Part shown: one piece after another, positions 32,824 through 42,481 of the stretch
How positions within the stretch are numbered: the first letter of the stretch is position 1
Layout of the letters: the number at the start of each line of letters is the position of its first letter
Origin: Oceanihabitans sediminis
GTDB lineage: Bacteria > Bacteroidota > Bacteroidia > Flavobacteriales > Flavobacteriaceae
Assembly (NCBI RefSeq): GCF_003337215.1
Contig: NZ_QPIG01000003.1
Coordinates: 186,001 to 250,000 of the forward strand
Length of the DNA: 64,000 nt
Direction of reading: 5' to 3'
Made by a program: the position numbers and the translations under genes
Notes under the pieces: generated by a model
The model's database searches: none
Seen by the model: only the letters and a program-made list of their open reading frames with translations
Told to the model about the DNA's origin: nothing

Positions 32824-33063
32824 TTACTCTTCGTAACGAGCAATCTCTCTATCATAGAAGTCTGTAGCCTCTTGAATTAAGTTTTCGGCCTCTAATTCTA
32901 ATTCCTTTTGATCATGCTGATCAAAATCCTCAAACCATTCTACCTCATCATTTTCAAGATTAATTACAAACCTTGGAAAATCGGTATGAATTACAAAGAT
33001 AGCATTTGGGTAGTCTGTATTATCACCAAGTATAAATTTAGGTAGTTCCATGTTTTGAGTCAA
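32824..33063 (-). CDS. Conserved small acidic protein, unknown function
   Basis: A 79-residue acidic protein (WFEDFDQHDQKELELEAENLIQEATDFYDREIARYEE at its C-terminal half, mostly helical). I recognise no domain. It overlaps the 3' end of the MATE gene by 26 bases from the first ATG, or by 14 if translation starts at the second ATG (MELPKFILGDN, at 33051). Overlap and shared strand imply translational coupling with the transporter, though the connection may only be positional. Confidence 0.75.
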   Translation of the reverse strand: MTQNMELPKFILGDNTDYPNAIFVIHTDFPRFVINLENDEVEWFEDFDQHDQKELELEAENLIQEATDFYDREIARYEE

Positions 33064-34423
33064 TTAGTTTTTTTGTTAAATAATTAAAGCGAATATACAA
33101 TAAAATTGCAGCGGTTGTTAGTCCTGCAAGCAAACCTAACCAAATCCCGAAGCTAGCATAAGCATCTTCTTTTCCTAAAAACCAGCTAATAGGAAAACCA
33201 ATTAACCAATATGAAATAAAAGTGATTAGGGTTGGGATTTTCACATCTTGAAGTCCGCGTAAAGCTCCTAAAACAACAACTTGAATACTATCACTTATTT
33301 GAAAAATAGCTGCAGCAAACATTAATTTGGAAGCAATACTAACTACTTCCGTATTATCTACAAGGTTTTTAGCATCGTCAAGATCTACATATATTTTTGG
33401 CAGTTGATTGTGAAAAATAAAGAAGAATAATGCAAAGCAGGTTGCGAATATAGTTCCTAATAAAAATAAGGAAAAGGCAATTCTGCGTAGCTCTACATAG
33501 TTTTTTAATCCTTTTTGATTCCCTACTCGAACCATAGAAGCAACACTTAAGCCCATAGCAACCATAAATGTCATAGAACTTAAATTTAATGCTATTTGGT
33601 TTGCTGCCTGTGGATTTTTACCTAGCATACCACTTAACCAAACAGCAGCTGTAAATATTCCAACTTCAAAAAGCATTTGCATAGCACTAGGTGTTCCAAG
33701 GCTAATAATTCTTTTCATCATACCGCTTTCTAACACAAAAAACTTGATGTTAGTTACATAGTTTTTAGATTTTTCTTTCCCCTTCAACAACCACCATAGG
33801 TAAATTACCATCACAAATCGAGAAACTAAGGTTCCGTATGCCGCACCAATAATTCCTAATTCTGGAAAACCAAACTTTCCAAAAATCAACACATAGTTTA
33901 ATACAACATTTACAATATTTGCTAAAATAGTAGCATACATGGGATAGCGAGTCATAGATAAGCCATCACTAAATTGTTTAAATGCCTGAAAAACAATTAA
34001 TGGTATTAACGAAAATGCTACTAAATCTAAATATGGAATAGCTATTTCAACAACCTCTATTGGCTGTTTCATGAAATACATAAGAGGTTTAGCAAAATAG
34101 AGCAAGAAAAACAGGAAAACACCTAGGGTAGTACATAAAAACAATCCGTGTTTAAATGCCGATTTTCCTTGAATAAAATCTTTAGCAGTATCTGCTTCTG
34201 CAACCAAAGGTGTTATTGCTGTTGAAAAACCAATACCAATAGACATGGCTATAAACACAAAACTATTCCCCAGTGAAACTGCGGCTAGTTCTGCGGTTCC
34301 TAATTGACCAACCATGATATTATCTACAAACTGGACAAAAGTATGTCCTAGCATACCTAACATTACAGGTGCTGCCAACTTCCAGTTGTATTTAAATTCT
34401 TTGGTGTATTTACTTAAAATCAT
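33038..34423 (-). CDS. MATE family efflux transporter (NorM-like)
   Basis: Multidrug and toxin extrusion pump using a sodium or proton gradient. It has 461 residues with about twelve hydrophobic segments in two halves. The N-terminus carries APVMLGMLGHTFVQFVDNIMVGQLGTAELAAVSLGNS, a hallmark of the family (residues 19-53 in outline). The matching second half begins near LGTPSAMQMLFEVGIFTAAVWLSG. Downstream it overlaps a small acidic protein gene; upstream a bidirectional terminator separates it from the nitronate monooxygenase-like gene. Substrate unknown. Confidence 0.92.
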   Translation of the reverse strand: MILSKYTKEFKYNWKLAAPVMLGMLGHTFVQFVDNIMVGQLGTAELAAVSLGNSFVFIAMSIGIGFSTAITPLVAEADTAKDFIQGKSAFKHGLFLCTTLGVFLFFLLYFAKPLMYFMKQPIEVVEIAIPYLDLVAFSLIPLIVFQAFKQFSDGLSMTRYPMYATILANIVNVVLNYVLIFGKFGFPELGIIGAAYGTLVSRFVMVIYLWWLLKGKEKSKNYVTNIKFFVLESGMMKRIISLGTPSAMQMLFEVGIFTAAVWLSGMLGKNPQAANQIALNLSSMTFMVAMGLSVASMVRVGNQKGLKNYVELRRIAFSLFLLGTIFATCFALFFFIFHNQLPKIYVDLDDAKNLVDNTEVVSIASKLMFAAAIFQISDSIQVVVLGALRGLQDVKIPTLITFISYWLIGFPISWFLGKEDAYASFGIWLGLLAGLTTAAILLYIRFNYLTKKLIDSKHGTT

Positions 34424-34431
34424 TCAGCAAA

Positions 34432-34460
34432 AATAAGATTACTGAAAGAGTAATCTTATT
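34432..34460 (-). terminator. Bidirectional terminator
   Basis: Perfect stem AATAAGATTACT/AGTAATCTTATT with loop GAAAG and T-runs on both sides. On the minus strand it ends the nitronate monooxygenase-like gene. Confidence 0.85.
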
Positions 34461-34470
34461 ATTTTTTTAA

Positions 34471-35412
34471 TTATAAACTAGAAACACTTTTTTTAGCTTC
34501 TTCAAATTCTTGCATCATGTCTGCTACAATTTGAGCTGCTGGCTTGATATCATGAATTAGACCTGCAATTTGTCCTATTTCTAATTCTCCATCTTCTAAA
34601 TCTCCTTCAAACATACCGCGTTTAGCTCTAGCTCTTCCTAGTAACTCTTTTAATTCCTCTATGGAAGGACCTTTTTTATAAAGTTCTTGAACTTCGTTAA
34701 AGAATTTATTTTTCACCAATCTTACTGGCGCTAATTCTTTTAAAGTTAGCTGCGTATCTCCTTCTTTTGCATCTACAACAACTTCTTTGAATGCTTGATG
34801 TGCCGAACTTTCTTCACTTGCAACAAACCTACTTCCTACTTGCACAGCATCTGCTCCTAAAACCATTGCTGCCAACATTGCTTGCCCTGTTGCAATTCCT
34901 CCTGCTGCTATTAAAGGAATTTCTATCTGTTCCTTTACCATAGGAATTAAAGTTAGTGTAGTCGTTTCATCTCTTCCGTTATGACCACCTGCTTCAAAAC
35001 CTTCTGCTACAACCGCATCAACTCCTGCTTCTTGCGCTTTTAAAGCGAATTTCACACTACTAACTACATGCACGACAGTAATTCCTCTTTCTTGTAACCA
35101 TTTGGTCCAAGTTTTAGGATTACCTGCGGATGTGAAAACAATTTTAACTCCTTCTTCTACAATAATGTTCATTATTTCTTCAATGTTAGGATATAACATT
35201 GGAACATTCACTCCGAAAGGTTTATCTGTAGCCTTTTTACATTTCTGAAGATGTTCTCTTAAAACATCAGGGTACATACTTCCTGCACCTATAAGCCCTA
35301 AAGCACCTGCGTTACTTGCTGCAGAAGCTAACCTCCATCCGGAATTCCAAATCATTCCTGCTTGAATAATTGGATATTGTATATTAAAAAGTTTGGTGAT
35401 TTTGTTTTCCAT
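34471..35412 (-). CDS. Nitronate monooxygenase / FabK-like flavoenzyme
   Basis: FMN-dependent TIM-barrel enzyme of the 2-nitropropane dioxygenase family, 313 residues. It has YPIIQAGMIWNSGWRLASAASNAGALGLIG, PFGVNVPMLYP, VVAEGFEAGGHNGRD (with the family His), PLIAAGGIATGQAMLAAMVLGADAVQVGSRF (phosphate-binding glycine region). Members oxidise nitronates or act as enoyl-ACP reductase FabK; sequence alone does not settle which. It stands between mnmA and the MATE gene on the same strand, with terminators or gaps on both sides. Confidence 0.87.
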   Translation of the reverse strand: MENKITKLFNIQYPIIQAGMIWNSGWRLASAASNAGALGLIGAGSMYPDVLREHLQKCKKATDKPFGVNVPMLYPNIEEIMNIIVEEGVKIVFTSAGNPKTWTKWLQERGITVVHVVSSVKFALKAQEAGVDAVVAEGFEAGGHNGRDETTTLTLIPMVKEQIEIPLIAAGGIATGQAMLAAMVLGADAVQVGSRFVASEESSAHQAFKEVVVDAKEGDTQLTLKELAPVRLVKNKFFNEVQELYKKGPSIEELKELLGRARAKRGMFEGDLEDGELEIGQIAGLIHDIKPAAQIVADMMQEFEEAKKSVSSL

Positions 35413-35495
35413 ATTTAAAAGCTATTTGCGAGAAATTTAAAAACCTATTACCACGTTTTCGTTCTCGCAATTACGATACATGGAAAAATATTATT

Positions 35496-36683
35496 TTAAG
35501 AAATTACTCCAGAACCAATAAGTTCTTCACCGTGATGCCAAGCAACAAATTGTCCTTCGGTAATTGCAGATTGTGGTTTTTCAAACTCTACATACATACC
35601 GTTTTCTACTTGATAAAGAGTCGCATTTTGCAATTCTTGACGGTATCTAATTCTGGCTTGAACTTTCATAGTTTCTCCTACTTGAAGCGCTAAATCCTCA
35701 CGAACCCAATGTACTTCTTCATTTGAAACAAAAAGAGCTCTTTTGTATAAACCTGGATGTTGCTTTCCTTGTCCGGTATAAATGACATTATCATCTACAT
35801 TGGTATCAATTACAAACAATGGTTCTGCTGTACCACCAACGGCTAGCCCTTTACGCTGTCCTTTGGTGAAATAATGTGCTCCTTGATGTTTCCCTACAAC
35901 TTTTCCGTCTGCAACTTGATAACTAGCTTTTTCAGATAAATATTCTAATTCTTCTAATTTATTAGAGAAACTAGGAGTTTCTTTATGAAAAGCCTGGTTG
36001 CTTTCAGGAATTTCTACTATAACACCTTCTTTAGGTTTTAATTGTTGTTGTAAAAATTCTGGAAGTCTTACTTTCCCTATAAAACATAGTCCTTGCGAGT
36101 CTTTTTTATCTGCAGTGACTAAATCTAATTTCGCTGCTATTTCTCTTACTTGAGGTTTTGTTAATTCCCCAATAGGAAATAAGGATTTAGACAATTGCTC
36201 TTGGGATAACTGACACAAGAAGTAAGACTGATCTTTATTGGTATCTACACCAGCTAAAAGTTGGTAAATTTCCTTACCGTCTTTTTCTAGAGTTGCTTTT
36301 CTGCAATAGTGACCGGTAGCTACATAGTCTGCACCAAGTTCTAATGCAATTTTCATAAAGACATCAAACTTGATTTCTCTATTACAAAGCACGTCAGGGT
36401 TTGGCGTTCTTCCTTTTTCATATTCATGAAACATATAGTCAACAATACGCTCTTTGTATTGCTCACTTAAATCTACCGTTTGAAAAGGAATACCTAATTT
36501 ATCTGCTACAATCATAGCATCATTACTGTCATCTAACCACGGACATTCATTTGAGATTGTCACAGAGTCGTCATGCCAGTTCTTCATAAACAAGCCTATT
36601 ACCTCATAACCTTGCTCTTTAAGTAAATAAGCTGCAACGCTTGAATCTACTCCTCCTGATAGTCCTACAATTACTCTTTTCAT
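35496..36683 (-). CDS. mnmA: tRNA-specific 2-thiouridylase MnmA
   Basis: Adds sulfur to the wobble uridine (s2U34) of tRNAs for Lys, Glu and Gln. The N-terminus is the PP-loop [15 protein letters not shown] that adenylates the uridine. The first catalytic Cys is in [12 protein letters not shown] (about 102) and the second in [10 protein letters not shown] (about 200), both conserved. [14 protein letters not shown] marks the tRNA-binding region. The length of 395 residues is normal with a Bacteroidota-type insertion near 235-255. The -7 box ends only 4 bases before the ATG, so the mRNA may lack a leader. Confidence 0.96.
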   Translation of the reverse strand: MKRVIVGLSGGVDSSVAAYLLKEQGYEVIGLFMKNWHDDSVTISNECPWLDDSNDAMIVADKLGIPFQTVDLSEQYKERIVDYMFHEYEKGRTPNPDVLCNREIKFDVFMKIALELGADYVATGHYCRKATLEKDGKEIYQLLAGVDTNKDQSYFLCQLSQEQLSKSLFPIGELTKPQVREIAAKLDLVTADKKDSQGLCFIGKVRLPEFLQQQLKPKEGVIVEIPESNQAFHKETPSFSNKLEELEYLSEKASYQVADGKVVGKHQGAHYFTKGQRKGLAVGGTAEPLFVIDTNVDDNVIYTGQGKQHPGLYKRALFVSNEEVHWVREDLALQVGETMKVQARIRYRQELQNATLYQVENGMYVEFEKPQSAITEGQFVAWHHGEELIGSGVIS

Positions 36684-36687
36684 GCTG

Positions 36688-36718
36688 CAAATTTACAAAT
36701 AATTAAGTCTCCTTTCAA
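36688..36718 (-). promoter_or_regulatory. Flavobacterial promoter for mnmA
   Basis: On the minus strand TTG (36718-36716), a 20-nt spacer, then TAAATTTG (36695-36688). The last G is 4 bases from the ATG, so transcription should begin at or next to the start codon. Confidence 0.55.
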
Positions 36719-36882
36719 TTATAATAAGGTGCATATTTTTACAAACAAATGCAGTTCGTCGAAAACTAGGCTGTAAATTTTTATATGCTAGAAATATTTA
36801 TAGATTTGTAATATAAATTTAGGTAATCCCTTTCATTGAGATTGATTAATAGCTTATTCACATTTAATGACTACCTAAATAA

Positions 36883-36912
36883 AAAGCTCCCTACGTAAGT
36901 AAGGAGCTTTTA
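36883..36912 (-). terminator. Terminator after the MORN-repeat gene
   Basis: Stem AAAAGCTCC/GGAGCTTTT around TACGTA; on the minus strand a T-run follows. It ends transcription 30 bases past the stop codon. Confidence 0.8.
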
Positions 36913-36945
36913 TACTTTTAAAGCTGTTTGTTTATTTGAAACGCT

Positions 36946-37644
36946 TTATTTTTTATAAGGATTCTTACTCTTTCTTGTAAAATCTTTTTCTTTTACTAAT
37001 TTTCCATTTTCGTAGTATTTCCAAACGCCATCTTTTCTGTCTCTTTTATATTGACCTTCTAAAACCATCACGCCGTTTTTTGTGTAGTACTTTGCAGGAC
37101 CATGTAATTCTCCAGCATCATAAGCATATTCTTTTATAACCACACCCGTTTCGGAATACCAAATAGATGGACCGTGAAGCTTACCATTAACATAAATTTC
37201 TTTTTGAGCTAAAGCACCGTTATCATAATACACTAGTCTTTCACCATCAAGTTCGCCTTTATCATTATAGTTATCTATACTTAAAATATTTTTAGATCGG
37301 TTTTGATAATATGTCCAAGCACCAACAAATAACTTACCGTCCATTTGCCCTTCACTTATAAGTTTTCCTGTGGAAGCAAAAAAGGAAACTTTTGCTAAGT
37401 TATTGTCTTTGTTAAACTCTTTTGTGGCAGCAATTACCGGCTTTCCGTTTACGTTTTTGTAATATTTAAAAACACCTATTTCTTTACCATGCAAAAACTC
37501 CCCTTCGTAACGAAGCACATTGGTGTTTTCAAAATTCTTTTTCCAAATACCATGACGCTTTCCTTTTGCATCCAATTGGTTGATATCTTGTGCCGAAGCA
37601 AAAATGCTTAGTATAAATACACAGAAAAATAATAGATTTTTCAT
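36946..37644 (-). CDS. Exported MORN-repeat (YwqK-like) protein
   Basis: A 232-residue protein with a signal peptide (LLFFCVFILSIFASAQ). It is filled by at least six MORN-like repeats of about 23 residues, such as YEGEFLHGKEIGVFKYY, LDGERLVYYDNGALAQKEIYVNG, LHGPSIWYSETGVVIKEY and LEGQYKRDRKDGVWKYYENGKLVKE. The E. coli/B. subtilis name YwqK marks the fold, and databases often call such proteins antitoxins. Nothing here supports that role: no toxin is nearby and the protein is exported. Function unknown. Confidence 0.85.
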   Translation of the reverse strand: MKNLLFFCVFILSIFASAQDINQLDAKGKRHGIWKKNFENTNVLRYEGEFLHGKEIGVFKYYKNVNGKPVIAATKEFNKDNNLAKVSFFASTGKLISEGQMDGKLFVGAWTYYQNRSKNILSIDNYNDKGELDGERLVYYDNGALAQKEIYVNGKLHGPSIWYSETGVVIKEYAYDAGELHGPAKYYTKNGVMVLEGQYKRDRKDGVWKYYENGKLVKEKDFTRKSKNPYKK

Positions 37645-37700
37645 AATTTGATAAAGGTTTCTATTTAAATAAAATTGTTTTCAATAGGTTTATATATAGC

Positions 37701-37745
37701 AAAAAAGCTGCCAAACTTTTTAATAAATAGTTAGCAGCTTTTTTA
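37701..37745 (-). terminator. Terminator of yidC
   Basis: Stem AAAAAAGCTGC...GCAGCTTTTTT with inner AACT/AGTT, about 28 bases beyond the yidC stop on the minus strand. Confidence 0.85.
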
Positions 37746-37772
37746 CTCTTAAAGTCTTCAATAACGGAAGAA

Positions 37773-39671
37773 TTATTTTCTTTTTTGAGCTTGTTTTTGT
37801 TTTTCTGCCTGCTCCATCATTTCAGCCATTTTTCTTTGAAAACGACTTTCTTTCTTAGGCTTTTTCTTATTAAGCTGAATCTTAGCATGAATTTTCTCTT
37901 CATCTAAAATGAAATTCTTAATCACGATCATGATTCCGATACTAATTACGTTAGAAATAAAGTAATATAAACTTAATCCAGAAGCGTAATTATTAAAGAA
38001 GAACAACATCATGATTGGCGAGAAGTAAATCATATACTTCATCATTTTTTGCATATCTGGCATCCCTTCCTGTGTAGGTTGCGAAGCCATTTGTTGTCCC
38101 GTAGTCATTTTCATATAGAAGAAAATTGCTATAGACGCTAAAATAGGGAATAAACTTACGTGATCTCCATAAAATGGAATATGGAATGGAAGTTCTGCTA
38201 CCGTATCATAAGAAGATAAATCGTCTGCCCATAAAAAGCTTTTTTGTCTTAAATCGAAAGCTGAAGGGAAAAACTGGAATAAAGCGTAGAATACAGGTAA
38301 CTGAATTAAAGCCGGTAAACAACCGCTTAACGGACTAGCACCTACCTTTGTTTGAAGCGCCATTGTTTCCTGTTGGATCTTCATTTTATTGTCTTTGTAC
38401 TTCTCTTTTATAGCATCTAATTCTGGCTTGATAATTTTTAATTTAGCCTGAGATAAGAACTGCTTGTATTGTACGAAGGATAATAATAATTTAATTAAAA
38501 TCGTCATTACAACAATTGCCACACCATACGGTAAGAAAGAACTTAGCATAGAGAATAACGGCACAAATAAATAACGGTTTATCCATCCGAAAATACCCCA
38601 ACCAAACGGAATACTATCTTCTAAACCTATATCATATTGCTTAAGTGTTTTATGATCTGTTGGTCCGAAGTAATATTTTAAAGGCTGATTAATTTCTCCT
38701 GCGTGAATGTTTAATGCAAACTTAGAAGCATACTGCTTTGTGAAAACAGTATCAATTTCTTCATCCTCTACTAGGTTCTTAGAAGTTAATTGCACCGATT
38801 TTATTGGTTGATCTGCAACTAATATAGAACTGAAGAAATGCTGTCTGTAAGAAATCCAACTAGCATCTTCTATCATTTCGTCGTCATCACTTGTTGGACT
38901 TAATTTATCTAACTTATCTCCTTCATATTGATATGTTAAACGCGTATATCTGTTTTCATAAGAAATACTTTTGTCATGTCTGAAAGTTTTCAGTTTCCAA
39001 TCTAAATTTATTTCTTGAGAACTATTTAAAACAGTACTTAAACCTTGTGAATTGATAGAAAAATCTATCATATAATCGTTTGGTTTCAATTCATATCTAT
39101 ATTCTAAAAACTGTGTTGGAGACACCTTTAGTTTCATAGAAACCACTGTGTTTTCTCCATTTTTAGAAATAGTTGGTTCAAAAAATAAATCCTGAGTATT
39201 TAAGTTTCTATTATCTGTAGTATTGAAGCTAATATTAAAAGCAGCGTTTCCGTCTTTAATTAAATAAATAGGGATAGAATCGTAATCTACAAAACTCTTT
39301 AATCTAACTTCACTTAGGTAACCTCCTTTATTACTAAACTTTAAAGCTAGTAAGTCGTTTTCTACAAGTGTTTCTTTGTCTGTTGCAGAAGGTAATGTAG
39401 AAGAATATGCAAATGCACCTAATTTATTATTAAGAGCAATTAATTGTAAAGAATCTGAAATAGTTGCTGCAGAATAATCTACTGCAGAAGTTACTAATGT
39501 TTCTTCTTGTTTGTTTGCTTTCTTCTCTGCCTCTACCTGTTCTTGCTTTGCTCTTTCTTGCTCTGCAAGTTCTTCAGGTGTAGGCTGATTCATGTACATC
39601 ATGTACACTAAAATTCCAAAAATCAGGATAAAACCTATAATTGAATTTAGATCTAGTTTCTTTTCTTCCAT
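37773..39671 (-). CDS. yidC: Membrane protein insertase YidC
   Basis: Inserts and folds inner-membrane proteins, alone or with SecYEG. The first membrane helix (IIGFILIFGILVYMMYMN) is followed by a charged linker and a large periplasmic beta-sandwich domain (about 60-360). The conserved insertase core begins at FGWGIFGWINRYLFVPLFSMLSSFLPYGVAIVVMTILIKLL. The positive groove Arg/Lys lies in KLLLSFVQYKQFLSQAK. PVFYALFQFFPSAFDLRQ and YASGLSLYYFISNVISIG follow. The tail is strongly basic (KKPKKESRFQRKM). At 632 residues it is normal for Bacteroidota. It is 177 bases downstream of pyrG on the same strand. Confidence 0.96.
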   Translation of the reverse strand: MEEKKLDLNSIIGFILIFGILVYMMYMNQPTPEELAEQERAKQEQVEAEKKANKQEETLVTSAVDYSAATISDSLQLIALNNKLGAFAYSSTLPSATDKETLVENDLLALKFSNKGGYLSEVRLKSFVDYDSIPIYLIKDGNAAFNISFNTTDNRNLNTQDLFFEPTISKNGENTVVSMKLKVSPTQFLEYRYELKPNDYMIDFSINSQGLSTVLNSSQEINLDWKLKTFRHDKSISYENRYTRLTYQYEGDKLDKLSPTSDDDEMIEDASWISYRQHFFSSILVADQPIKSVQLTSKNLVEDEEIDTVFTKQYASKFALNIHAGEINQPLKYYFGPTDHKTLKQYDIGLEDSIPFGWGIFGWINRYLFVPLFSMLSSFLPYGVAIVVMTILIKLLLSFVQYKQFLSQAKLKIIKPELDAIKEKYKDNKMKIQQETMALQTKVGASPLSGCLPALIQLPVFYALFQFFPSAFDLRQKSFLWADDLSSYDTVAELPFHIPFYGDHVSLFPILASIAIFFYMKMTTGQQMASQPTQEGMPDMQKMMKYMIYFSPIMMLFFFNNYASGLSLYYFISNVISIGIMIVIKNFILDEEKIHAKIQLNKKKPKKESRFQRKMAEMMEQAEKQKQAQKRK

Positions 39672-39848
39672 AATTAATATCTACTCTTCCGATAGGGAAA
39701 AGGTTAATATGTTATTTATTAAACTCTATTTTACGTGAAAAACAAACATCTAAATAGACATTTGTTTTTCTCTTTCGTTTTACTCACAAATTTATAATCA
39801 AAAACCTTCTTTCAAAGGTTCAGGATGTATTCAAAAATGTATCCGTTT

Positions 39849-41498
<1,650 letters not shown>

Positions 41499-41702
41499 TT
41501 AAACGCGAGCAAATTTACGATTTTAAGTTTAATAGTTTAAGTCTTTATGCGTTTAATTTTTGCTTTCGTTTTTAAAGTGTTTTTGGCTGTGAAAAAGCAC
41601 TATAAAACCAATAAGTTTGAGAGTTGTTTACGAGCAAAAAGCTGAAATAAAACACAAATTTCTTTGAAAGGAAAATGTTAAAAAAAGAAGAACTAGTTAA
41701 AA

Positions 41703-41936
41703 CTATTTCTTTGGAAAATTTTTCTGAATATTTCTAATCAGCATTTCAAGACCATTCAGCTTTAGCGTATAAACTGTTTCTAGCATTTCGCCCAGCTTTC
41801 CTTTAGGAAACCCTTTACTGTGATACCACACCACATAGTATTCTGGCAAATCTATAAGATATTTACCCTTATACTTTCCGTAAGGCATTTTAGTATGTGC
41901 TAATTTTATTAAAAACTCTCTATCTGGTTGAAGCAT
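41703..41936 (-). CDS. DUF3820 family protein
   Basis: A 77-residue protein matching DUF3820: MPYGKYKGKYLIDLPEYYVVWY, KGFPKGKLGEMLETVYTLKLNGLE. The first part resembles the small quorum-like PYGKYKG motif also found at the end of some exonucleases. It lies 2 bases downstream of the DUF922 gene and belongs to the LysM-DUF922-DUF3820 series. Function unknown. Confidence 0.85.
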   Translation of the reverse strand: MLQPDREFLIKLAHTKMPYGKYKGKYLIDLPEYYVVWYHSKGFPKGKLGEMLETVYTLKLNGLEMLIRNIQKNFPKK

Positions 41937-41938
41937 TT

Positions 41939-42481
41939 TTATTCTTCTGATTTATATGTAGCTAGTTTTGCTAATTCTTGTTCAATATACTTTTCCCAAA
42001 TAGCTTGCTGTTCAAAATCTCTAGAAAAATCAGTTTCAGCATCGTATTGAATTTGTTTTGCCGCAAGTTCTCTATTAATTTCTTTGTGTAAGGCTTCTAA
42101 TTGAAAACTTACATCTGTAGAAGGTTGTAAACGAGCAACTCTTTCTCTAAATTTTCTAGCATACAATTCTGTTATATTAAAATGAAATTGCTCATGTGCT
42201 AAAATATGCTCATCTGCTAAGGCAGCTTTGTACCATGATTTTTCTGGATAGAAATGTGCTAAGATTTTAGTCTTGAATCCGGAAACCTCTTTGTTTTCCG
42301 ATTTAATTGCATAGCCAAAACTAATCCCTGATGCTGTAATTGCAACCGCATCAGAGGCTGTTTCTATAGGTCCTTTAAAGTCACTCCATGTTAGGTTATA
42401 ATCTTCACTCCAAGTTATTGTTGCAACATCTGTTTGAATGTTGAGTAAGCAAAAACCAATAAACAGGAGTTTAAAATACAT
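41939..42481 (-). CDS. DUF922 putative zinc peptidase
   Basis: A 180-residue protein with a probable signal peptide and the DUF922 pattern ITWSEDYNLTWSDFKGP. The motif DEHILAHEQFHFNITELYARKFRERV contains HEQFH, an HExxH zinc-peptidase signature, with a downstream acidic helix. DUF922 is predicted to be a metal-dependent peptidase; no activity is known to me. Its start overlaps the end of the LysM gene by 11 bases, so it is translationally coupled to a cell-wall-binding lipoprotein. A role at the envelope is an inference from that. Confidence 0.83.
   Translation of the reverse strand: MYFKLLFIGFCLLNIQTDVATITWSEDYNLTWSDFKGPIETASDAVAITASGISFGYAIKSENKEVSGFKTKILAHFYPEKSWYKAALADEHILAHEQFHFNITELYARKFRERVARLQPSTDVSFQLEALHKEINRELAAKQIQYDAETDFSRDFEQQAIWEKYIEQELAKLATYKSEE

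Noticed and set aside
36946-37644. YwqK-type antitoxin
   Set aside because: The protein has a signal peptide and no toxin gene is adjacent; the name reflects only the MORN-like repeats.
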